This document shows, piece by piece, positions 8,815 through 15,032 of a DNA stretch of 64,000 bases (its first letter is position 1; the number at the start of each line of letters is the position of its first letter). The translations under genes and the position numbers were made by a program. The DNA is from an uncultured Clostridia bacterium (GTDB lineage: Bacteria > Bacillota > Clostridia > Oscillospirales > Acutalibacteraceae). The stretch is from assembly GCA_946566955.1 (NCBI GenBank), contig CAMNXD010000002.1:87915-151914 (forward strand), read 5' to 3'. The notes beneath the pieces were generated by a model that had not been told where the DNA came from, did not search any database, and saw only the letters and a program-made list of their open reading frames with translations.

Positions 8815-8973
8815 TTACCAACTTTCCTCTTTTTGCTGTTTTTGCTCTTCCTCCTCACGGCGGTAGTCGCTGTCATCCCAATTATAGACATACTCGTCCT
8901 GTGTATAGCTATAGCCGTCTTCATCGATATCCTCATAATCGCCGGAATCATAGTTATAACACCATTTATACAT
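8815..8973 (-). CDS. Small acidic Tyr/Asp/Glu-rich protein, unknown function
   Basis: A 52-residue frame starts at ATG 8971-8973, 5 nt after the stop of the RNase III-like gene. Its GAGGAGG ribosome-binding site lies within the last codons of that gene. The product is strongly acidic and aromatic in its first 40 residues (runs such as YEDIDEDGYSY), with a Glu/Gln/Lys-rich tail ending in ESW. I recognise no family. The tight coupling to the nuclease gene suggests a shared job, for example an inhibitor or partner, but the sequence alone does not show this. Confidence 0.6.
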   Translation of the reverse strand: MYKWCYNYDSGDYEDIDEDGYSYTQDEYVYNWDDSDYRREEEEQKQQKEESW

Positions 8974-8978
8974 CTCTC

Positions 8979-10103
8979 TTATTCCTCCTCGCTTAATATA
9001 TATTCAAGCATTTCAAATGCGGCAGACTTTTTCGCATCTTTTTTAGATGATGCTTGAGCCTGAAAATAAGTATCATATTCTTCTATGTGACATTCACACT
9101 TCCAAATCGAATTGCCATAGGTATCATAAGTTTGATCGAAATCATATGCCGGAATCGAAAAATACCCTCGACGAGCAAGTATTTCCAGCTGGTTTATTGC
9201 ATCAACTTTATTAGGATTATCGATTTCATCTCGAATGGAAAACAACAGATTATGCTTTTGTAAGTACTCATATGCCAACTTACACACATTCATCCGTGCT
9301 TCGCTTTTAGATGAACCAAATCCACGAAATATAGGGAGTGAGTTCAACAATTTAAGTTCACAATGAAAACGCAGTTTAGAATAATTATAATTAAAAGGAA
9401 AACTCTGTGAAATTCCATCAAACGGGATATACCATGTTGACTCGTAGGATTCTTCCTTAAACCTATACCAAGGAACAACACCGTTTTTTTGCACTTCCCA
9501 TTCCTGAATTAAGCGAACATAATTGGTATCTATATCACCCTGAAAAAAATCTTCAAGCACAAGCATTGCCTCGACTACTGATGTGATAATAGAAAAGTTC
9601 CATCCGCAATCCAGTGTGACAGCACCAATAATCGCTTCAAATAAGTCCTCTTTGACCGACATTTCTTCTTGAACATTATTTTGAATATCGCTGTTGCCCA
9701 TTATCAAGTGTTCGGCAAATCCAAGCTCATCAATTCTGCAAGCAAGGTTTCGTTTTTCTACCATTTTGCTCTTGATGTTTGTGAGCTGACCTTCATTATA
9801 CTTGCAGATAAATTCATTTGAATTAGGTGTTGGGGAAAAGCTGTGTTGCTTGCGTTGTTTCTGTGTTCCGTCAATCGGATCACCGTTTACCATGTGTCCG
9901 AATTTCCGCGTAAGCAACCGAATTACTGCAAAATCAAGTGCCTTATCTCCAATAAACTCCAGCACCTCGTTGTTTTCGCCGCTATTTTCCTTAGTATATG
10001 AGCGGCGTGTAAAAGCTTGCTTAAGCAAATCGGGATTTTTAAAAGTATAACCGATCTGCCCTTGAACCATTTTTAGTAATAATTCTTCTATAATAGAAAA
10101 CAC
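8979..10103 (-). CDS. Accessory RNase III with two dsRNA-binding domains
   Basis: About 374 residues from a GTG at 10101-10103; a later ATG at codon 12 is an alternative and neither has a textbook ribosome-binding site. Residues 12-185 form an RNase III domain with the signature NNEVLEFIGD (E46, E49, D53) and DLFEAIIGA (D153, E156), so all four metal-binding positions are kept. About 40 extra residues lie between the two motifs. Two regions then resemble double-stranded RNA-binding domains: about 194-284, degenerate, and about 302-371, with a KKDAKKSAA motif. Housekeeping bacterial RNase III is about 230 residues with a single such domain and usually neighbours smc or acpP, so this is an extra, accessory enzyme. 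Its place among defence genes suggests action on foreign or structured RNA. Confidence 0.85.
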   Translation of the reverse strand: MFSIIEELLLKMVQGQIGYTFKNPDLLKQAFTRRSYTKENSGENNEVLEFIGDKALDFAVIRLLTRKFGHMVNGDPIDGTQKQRKQHSFSPTPNSNEFICKYNEGQLTNIKSKMVEKRNLACRIDELGFAEHLIMGNSDIQNNVQEEMSVKEDLFEAIIGAVTLDCGWNFSIITSVVEAMLVLEDFFQGDIDTNYVRLIQEWEVQKNGVVPWYRFKEESYESTWYIPFDGISQSFPFNYNYSKLRFHCELKLLNSLPIFRGFGSSKSEARMNVCKLAYEYLQKHNLLFSIRDEIDNPNKVDAINQLEILARRGYFSIPAYDFDQTYDTYGNSIWKCECHIEEYDTYFQAQASSKKDAKKSAAFEMLEYILSEEE

Positions 10104-10180
10104 CTTTCAGTAAAATAGCTACTAAAAGACATAATAATAGACTCACAAAATCAATTAAATTTAATTCTTTGTTTTCATTT

Positions 10181-10226
10181 GTTTACTCAGGTTTACTTGC
10201 ATAAACAGGAATAAACACCTATAAAC
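10181..10226. repeat. Five GTTTA/TAAAC half-sites at 10-bp spacing in the RNase III leader
   Basis: GTTTACT at 10181 and 10191, and ATAAAC at 10201, 10211 and 10221, start exactly 10 bp apart. They sit between the promoter at 10267-10295 and the RNase III-like gene. In minus-strand RNA they can fold into nested GUUUA/UAAAC stems. Possible roles are an operator on one face of the helix, a recombinase or replication iteron left by a mobile element, or an RNA hairpin cleaved by the RNase III itself. Confidence 0.6.
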
Positions 10227-10266
10227 AATGTCTCAAATTTAACTCATTACATCTTAAAGTGGTTTT

Positions 10267-10295
10267 ATTATAGCCATATAATGTATCCATTACAA
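10267..10295 (-). promoter_or_regulatory. Probable promoter for the RNase III-like gene
   Basis: On the minus strand TTGTAA (10290-10295) and TATAAT (10267-10272) are spaced by 17 bp. The -35 box overlaps the stop codon of the small DUF6809-like frame. The predicted transcript has a leader of about 150 nt containing the 10-bp-spaced repeats. Confidence 0.6.
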
Positions 10296-10424
10296 GCATG
10301 CGGTAAGTTTTTCTTCAAGCTCGTTTATATTGTCAGATACTTTCACGATATATCTGTATTTTGTATAACCTCGCCGCGATGGATCAAGATTCCCGAAAAA
10401 CAGTTCTTCAATAAAGTTCGTCAT
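10290..10424 (-). CDS. DUF6809-like small protein, probably truncated
   Basis: A 44-residue frame from ATG 10422-10424 with an AGAAGG site 6 nt upstream. The N-terminal pattern (FIEELFFGNLDP) resembles DUF6809 proteins carried on clostridial conjugative and mobilizable elements; those I know of are longer, so this one is probably cut short. It starts 11 nt after the end of the helix-turn-helix pseudogene, so the two were once an operon. Family assignment is tentative. Confidence 0.45.
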   Translation of the reverse strand: MTNFIEELFFGNLDPSRRGYTKYRYIVKVSDNINELEEKLTACL

Positions 10425-10435
10425 TTCTGACCTTC

Positions 10436-10755
10436 TTACGCAGCATACTGTCTTTGCCAGCGTGGGAAGCGTTTTAGATTTTGATGTGCCAATCCCACTT
10501 TTTTGTAATCGTGCGAAAATATGTAGAGAAAAAATTAATGAAATACATCTTCGGAAGAGGATTAATATTCCGCCACTTAAAGAATTTCAGACATCCCTCT
10601 TTGCATCAATTGTTGACAGGGTATTTTTCATATCCTGTAAGTTTTGACACATCGCCTGCTGTTATCACATCGGGGAATTTCACAAGTAGCTCCGTATAGA
10701 AGCGGTGTATATCCTCAAATATCCATGGTAACACATTCGTCTGCATTCTGACCAT
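10436..10755 (-). pseudogene. Helix-turn-helix (excisionase-like) protein gene, broken by stop and frameshift
   Basis: From ATG 10753-10755 the frame encodes a DNA-binding-type sequence (ITAGDVSKLTGY, then VNN, a TGA where Trp is expected, then CKEGCLKFFK). It continues through MYFINFF to KWDWHIK. One base out of frame the conserved-looking ending NLKRFPRWQRQYAA runs to a stop at 10436-10438. The span of 320 bases is not a multiple of three, in keeping with a frameshift. Such small proteins accompany clostridial transposons and conjugative elements. It is dead here and marks the decayed edge of the imported block. Confidence 0.65.
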
Positions 10756-10765
10756 ATAATGTCCG

Positions 10766-10969
10766 CTATATCACTCGGCGGTGCGCGAAATAGCTTTGAG
10801 GGAAATGTGTACTCACAGGAAACCTTGAAAATAGATTTGTCGGCTCGCCTGTCTGTGTATTGCTCTGTGCGTTTTGTTTTTCCGCAGCTCTTTCTAAAAA
10901 TGCGGGTTTCAGCGATTTTCCGGTCAAACTCGAATCGTTCCCCGAAATTGGGCGTTTTTTGATATAATG
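10766..10969 (-). pseudogene. 5'-truncated open frame at the edge of the imported block
   Basis: A 67-codon frame with no start codon is bounded upstream by a stop at 10970-10972 and ends with TAG at 10766-10768. It is more G+C-rich than the DNA to its right and contains a basic stretch (GKSLKPAFLERAAEKQNAQ). It looks like the tail of a mobile-element gene cut off at about 10,970, where AT-rich chromosomal DNA begins. Family not recognised. Between 10,973 and the promoter at 11,114 I see only AT-rich spacer. Confidence 0.4.
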
Positions 10970-11113
10970 TTAAAAAGTTAAGAATTTATTGAAATTATTA
11001 TATATTGTTTAAAAATTTAATTCATTTAAGCAGTTGAAAATTTTATTTAAATTAGTAATTATATACGTGAGCAAAAATATTGATTTGATAATATATACTA
11101 AATCTATTTTGTA

Positions 11114-11142
11114 TTGACAATAAATTGTTCAAGTGTTATAAT
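11114..11142 (+). promoter_or_regulatory. Consensus sigma-A promoter of the first metalloprotease
   Basis: TTGACA (11114-11119) and TATAAT (11137-11142) are separated by 17 bp, followed after about 25 nt by an AAAGGAG ribosome-binding region. This is a perfect consensus promoter, implying strong expression unless repressed. Confidence 0.9.
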
Positions 11143-11188
11143 GGTCATGTGGTCATAAAATATTTATTAAAAGGAGATGTGGAGATTT

Positions 11189-12340
11189 ATGTTAGAAAAA
11201 GAATCAACAAATTTATTAGAGGTAAAAGAAAAATGGGAGAAAATTGCTAGCCACTCCGCTCCAGGAACTCTTGCAAGAAGTGAAGCAGAACTTATTTTGA
11301 AGATGATTGAAATTTTAAAATCAGAGCACGGAAAAGACATTGAAGAAATTAGTCTTAAAGATTTGGAATCTATTTCTGGTGGAACTTCAAACAAAGGAAA
11401 TAAAACTTTAGCTTCTATGCTCGCTTCTGTTTTAGCTCTTTCTTCTATGCCGGGAGCATCAGCAAACTTTGGCACCACTGAAATGCCCGATGAAACTACT
11501 AGAGCAAGATCTAAAGAAATATTTAAAGATGCAGCTACTAGAGCAAATTTTAAAAAATCACTTCAGGATATAAAGAAAGTTGGTGAAATGCGAGATGATG
11601 GCATTGCTCAACTGGATAAAGAAGGTGTAAACTCTAAAGCAGCATCAGAAATAGTAAAATTTTGTTTAATAGGCCAGGGACAATTTGAACCACCCATTAA
11701 TAGTATTGAAAGTCTTTTTGCATTTGGTGAAAATAAAAAAATTTTTTTAACATATATGAAGGAATTAAATAGACTCTTAGAAAAATACTCAGCTGTAACT
11801 AAAAGTTTGATTGAATTTCATGAAATCAATGGAACAAAATTTCAAATGGGATTTGATAAACCTCCTGCCGATAATCCAGGACTTAGAGGAGCATCTCATC
11901 CGGGTAAAATATCCTTTTACGCTCCCGAAAGTAGTTATTTGACAGCTTTATACAGTGCTTACAGCAGTTATAAATCTGGATATAAATCAAGCACTTCAAG
12001 AAAAAAATTACTAGCTTCTACTGCAGCTCACGAGATGGGACATTTAATATCGTTCTTTATATGGATAAATAAGGAAGGTATGAATGTGATTGAGTCAACC
12101 TCCGCCGTAGCTCAAAAAAATGAATTTGAAGAAATCGAAAAGGAAGAAATTATAGAAATTGCTAAAAATAAATATGGCTGCAAAGATTTTAGCATAAGCA
12201 AATATGGAGACTCAGATCCGGGTGAGTGGTTTGCAGAAGTTTTTGCGCATATGGAGTGCAGCGACGAAGACCAACTGAGTCCTTTAGGCAAAGCTATGAG
12301 GGATTATTTGCAAACGACGCCATACGGAGTTAAAAGCTAA
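11189..12340 (+). CDS. Secreted HExxH metalloprotease with double-glycine leader
   Basis: 383 residues from the ATG at 11189, chosen because GGAG lies 4 nt before it; an in-frame ATG at 11177 is less well placed. Residues 1-65 are a charged helical segment ending in SLKDLESISGG, which matches the LxxxELxxVxGG leaders cut by C39-peptidase ABC exporters. A hydrophobic stretch follows (about 73-92, ending GASA). The C-terminal half has the zinc motif HEMGH (281-285) and a downstream DPGEWFAEVF block whose E346 or E350 could be the third ligand. This arrangement resembles anthrax lethal factor-like (M34/ATLF) and phage-polyvalent metallopeptidases. It is paralogous to the next gene. A toxin or effector role outside the cell is inferred; substrate unknown. 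Confidence 0.75.
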   Translation: MLEKESTNLLEVKEKWEKIASHSAPGTLARSEAELILKMIEILKSEHGKDIEEISLKDLESISGGTSNKGNKTLASMLASVLALSSMPGASANFGTTEMPDETTRARSKEIFKDAATRANFKKSLQDIKKVGEMRDDGIAQLDKEGVNSKAASEIVKFCLIGQGQFEPPINSIESLFAFGENKKIFLTYMKELNRLLEKYSAVTKSLIEFHEINGTKFQMGFDKPPADNPGLRGASHPGKISFYAPESSYLTALYSAYSSYKSGYKSSTSRKKLLASTAAHEMGHLISFFIWINKEGMNVIESTSAVAQKNEFEEIEKEEIIEIAKNKYGCKDFSISKYGDSDPGEWFAEVFAHMECSDEDQLSPLGKAMRDYLQTTPYGVKS

Positions 12341-12376
12341 AAGCTTATTTTCATAAAAAAAATTCGCGCTAACATA

Positions 12377-12406
12377 TTGACAAATAACATATAAATGGTG
12401 TAATAA
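12377..12406 (+). promoter_or_regulatory. Probable promoter of the second metalloprotease
   Basis: TTGACA (12377-12382) and TAATAA (12401-12406) are 18 bp apart, with a TG dinucleotide just upstream of the -10 box. It lies 37 nt after the first protease gene, so the second one is probably transcribed on its own as well. Confidence 0.6.
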
Positions 12407-12450
12407 AATGTTATCAAAAAGAAATTTGTTGGTTAGCATCGAATAAGGAA

Positions 12451-13311
12451 GTGAGAACAATAAAAAGTTTTTTAAAGGAAATAACAATTAAAACTTTAGC
12501 TGCCACGTTAGTTGCAGCTAATTTAATACCTAATATTACTTTGTCGGTAAAAGCTGACTTAAAACTTAATATTAAAAATTTAAATTTCCCTTGGGAAGAA
12601 AGTCAACTTACAAAAGAACTTCAAAAGGAAATTCAATTATTTAAAAATCTCGGCCGGAGGAGCTATGATGGAAAGTATATTTTTAACGTGAATTTAAAAA
12701 GTTTTCCTAAAAATAAACAAGATTTAAGACTTCTTACGGCATATATTAAAGAAGTAAATAGATGTTTTCAAAAGTATCATGTGTTTAGAGAGATATTAAA
12801 AAATTTTTATAGAAAACCTTTTGAGCTTAAGTTTATAAATAAATTCCCAGAGCCGGAATATAAAAATGCTTTAGCAAGAACTTTTAATGATTGGTCAGGA
12901 ATAGAGTTTATAAGTTATCCTCAAAAAAAATATTTCGAAATATACTACGAAGATATTTCTCGTCATCCTCGAGTAGATATTCACAAAGCAGTTTCTTCTG
13001 TTGCCGCTCATGAAGTAGGTCACGTTATTGAGTCTATAATAACATCTATAAAATACGTTGATTATAAAAATCCTCCAACTCCAGAAGAAATAAAAAGGAA
13101 AATTATAAGTAAAGCCAAAAAGAAAAATAAAAGTATTAGCGAAGAAATAAGTACTTACGGTAAAAGCAATCCCCGAGAATGGTTTGCCGATGTTTTTACT
13201 CATTTACAGTGTTCTAAAAGCCCTAATTCTTTAGCTTCTGCACTAGAAGATTATCTTAAAAAATATATTAAAAAGAACTTTAAGTGCTATTTACATAAAA
13301 CTGGAATATAA
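12451..13311 (+). CDS. Secreted HExxH metalloprotease, paralogue with Sec signal
   Basis: 286 residues from GTG 12451, the only plausible start in this frame; AAGGA lies very close before it. Residues 1-35 look like a Sec signal peptide (basic start, TLAATLVAANLI core, SVKA before Asp36). The C-terminal half repeats the first protease: YIKEVNRCFQKY, the zinc motif HEVGH (187-191) and SNPREWFADVF, where E243 is the likely third zinc ligand. It lacks the double-glycine leader and about 70 residues of the first protein's N-terminal part. The pair probably arose by duplication and then took different export routes. An extracellular or surface protease of lethal-factor style is inferred. Confidence 0.75.
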   Translation: MRTIKSFLKEITIKTLAATLVAANLIPNITLSVKADLKLNIKNLNFPWEESQLTKELQKEIQLFKNLGRRSYDGKYIFNVNLKSFPKNKQDLRLLTAYIKEVNRCFQKYHVFREILKNFYRKPFELKFINKFPEPEYKNALARTFNDWSGIEFISYPQKKYFEIYYEDISRHPRVDIHKAVSSVAAHEVGHVIESIITSIKYVDYKNPPTPEEIKRKIISKAKKKNKSISEEISTYGKSNPREWFADVFTHLQCSKSPNSLASALEDYLKKYIKKNFKCYLHKTGI

Positions 13312-13331
13312 TATTCAATACTACTTTTTAG

Positions 13332-13360
13332 TTGACAATTATAGAAATACATGTTATAAT
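13332..13360 (+). promoter_or_regulatory. Consensus sigma-A promoter of the AAA+ lipoprotein gene
   Basis: TTGACA (13332-13337) and TATAAT (13355-13360) with a 17-bp spacer, 49 nt before the ATG. It is the third near-perfect promoter in 2.3 kb. Confidence 0.9.
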
Positions 13361-13409
13361 TTAATTAAATAAAAATTTGCTTCTTATACCAAATTGAAAG
13401 GATGCTAAT

Positions 13410-14987
13410 ATGAAAAAAAATAAAAAACAAATTGCTTTAATTTTAACAGCAGCGCTGCTAACAAATGGCTGCACGCCCTCTGGACAAGCTATAAGTTTTA
13501 AAAAAATTAAAGATCTTGTTTCTAATAATACTGGAGTTAAAAACCTTTTAAAATACACTGGAGCAGCAATAGGAGCAGCAGCAGGTGGAACTGCACTTTA
13601 TTATGGCGGCAGAAAAGCTCTTGATTTTGCAGACCCAGGAAGAAGTGCTCGGCGAGAAGCTATAAAAAAAGCTAAGGAAGAACTCAAAGAAGTCAATAAA
13701 AATTTTGCTAACGCAACTGACGAAGAAAAACAAGCTAAGCTGTCAGCAAGAATAGGAACACTTCAAAGCGTCATAAACCAAAAAAGCAGCTTGACAGAGT
13801 CCGTAAAGAATATTCCAGTAGTTGGCGGTGCAGTGGCAAGTGGAGGTTTAGCACTCGGTGCAATAGAAAATGCTGGAAAAATTTGCAGAAAAATTTTAAA
13901 TATAAGCTATTTAAAATATGCCTGGGATAATGCTCAAATGGCAAAAAACAAGCTTAAAGGTTATTTCGAAATTCCAGCAAAAGAGTTTAATAAAGAAGAA
14001 GTATTCGCTAACTTTGACTCCGTTCTTAAGGATGTACATGGCCAAGAAGAAGCTTTAGAAACTTTGAAAAACTATATTTACGATATAGTAGTTGGTAAAA
14101 ACCAAGCTAAGTGGAAAGGCGAAAAATACAAACATGGTGATGTGCTTTATTTCCATGGCCCTTCAGGAGTTGGAAAGTCGTCAGTTTCGGAAAAAATACC
14201 TTACATGCTTTATTCAAATCCTAAAATATATACCGTCACTACATCCGATGTTGACAAAGATCAAAAAGACAGCGTAGTTACTCAGCTTTTCCAAACTACA
14301 AAAGATAAAAACGCTGGTGGCTATTATGGTCCTCCGCCAACAGAAAAAACCAAGGATTTAGTTGATTTCTTAAAAAATAATCCTAATGGCATAATAAAAA
14401 TAGAGGAATACGATAAAATTTGTACTCCTGCTCTAGACGAAATATTTAGAAATATAATGGAATTCGGAATGGTTAATGTTGGAGGAGAAAAAATAGATTG
14501 CTCTGGAATGCTTTTCATAATGACCTCTAATGAAGATAAAACTTCTATGGAAGGATTCGACAAAAAAGATAAAGATTCAGAAGCTGAGAAAATGGATAAA
14601 GAAAGCTTCAGTCAAGGATACACTAGAGTTTGGCATGATAAATCTTTCTTAAATAGAATTAAGAAAGTTGAATTCGGTAATTTAAGCCCGGAAGCATATG
14701 CAATAATTATTCGCAAACATTTCAATAGACTTTCCGAGTATTGGTTAGATCCTAGAAATGCCGGAATAAAACTAGTTATGAACGACGAAATTATTACAAG
14801 TCTTTCGGAGAGAGTTGCAAAAATGAATCAAGGAGCTAGACCTATCGATTTAGAAATACTACCTGCACTTCAAGTTCAGATAGGAAACAAAATTAAATCT
14901 GCTCCAAGTTTTGATGCCTACAACGGCAAAACTTTCCAAATTTTATACGATGAAAATCAGAAAACCTTTGATATAGAAGTTCTATAA
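13410..14987 (+). CDS. ClpB/torsin-like AAA+ ATPase with lipoprotein-type signal
   Basis: 525 residues, ATG preceded by AAAGGATG. Residues 1-21 are a basic, hydrophobic signal ending in LLTNGC, a fair lipobox with Cys21. Two glycine-rich apolar stretches follow (about 48-67 and 136-152) around a charged helical segment. Residues about 195-525 form a Clp-type AAA+ module: Walker A GPSGVGKS (250-257), pore-loop-like GGYYGPPP (303-310), Walker B IIKIEE (328-333, Glu in place of the usual Asp), sensor 1 N374, arginine finger R416 in FLNR and sensor 2 R477 in GAR. It looks ATP-competent. An exported Clp-type ATPase would lack ATP, so either the domain faces the cytoplasm through the glycine-rich segments or it acts in an unusual place. 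Neighbouring proteases suggest a joint unfolding and cleavage role. Confidence 0.75.
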   Translation: MKKNKKQIALILTAALLTNGCTPSGQAISFKKIKDLVSNNTGVKNLLKYTGAAIGAAAGGTALYYGGRKALDFADPGRSARREAIKKAKEELKEVNKNFANATDEEKQAKLSARIGTLQSVINQKSSLTESVKNIPVVGGAVASGGLALGAIENAGKICRKILNISYLKYAWDNAQMAKNKLKGYFEIPAKEFNKEEVFANFDSVLKDVHGQEEALETLKNYIYDIVVGKNQAKWKGEKYKHGDVLYFHGPSGVGKSSVSEKIPYMLYSNPKIYTVTTSDVDKDQKDSVVTQLFQTTKDKNAGGYYGPPPTEKTKDLVDFLKNNPNGIIKIEEYDKICTPALDEIFRNIMEFGMVNVGGEKIDCSGMLFIMTSNEDKTSMEGFDKKDKDSEAEKMDKESFSQGYTRVWHDKSFLNRIKKVEFGNLSPEAYAIIIRKHFNRLSEYWLDPRNAGIKLVMNDEIITSLSERVAKMNQGARPIDLEILPALQVQIGNKIKSAPSFDAYNGKTFQILYDENQKTFDIEVL

Positions 14988-15001
14988 TTAAAAAAATAAT
15001 T

Positions 15002-15030
15002 AGCCCGATGAAATTTTTCATCGGGCTTTC
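15002..15030. terminator. Rho-independent terminator between convergent genes
   Basis: AGCCCGATGAA and TTCATCGGGCT form a perfect 11-bp stem with a 4-nt loop, followed by TTCTTCT on the plus strand. It ends the AAA+ gene, and the other strand may serve the convergent coiled-coil gene, whose stop lies at 15033. Confidence 0.88.
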
Positions 15031-15032
15031 TT

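Noticed and set aside
8979..10103. Housekeeping RNase III (rnc)
   Set aside because: Too long, two dsRNA-binding regions, unusual insertion and no smc or acpP neighbours; treated as an accessory enzyme.
10181..10226. CRISPR array
   Set aside because: The repeats are only 6-7 bp with 10-bp steps and mixed orientation, with no spacers of CRISPR length and no cas genes.
12408..12446. 12-codon frame beginning with ATG upstream of the second metalloprotease
   Set aside because: It overlaps the promoter region, has no ribosome-binding site and is out of frame with the protease.
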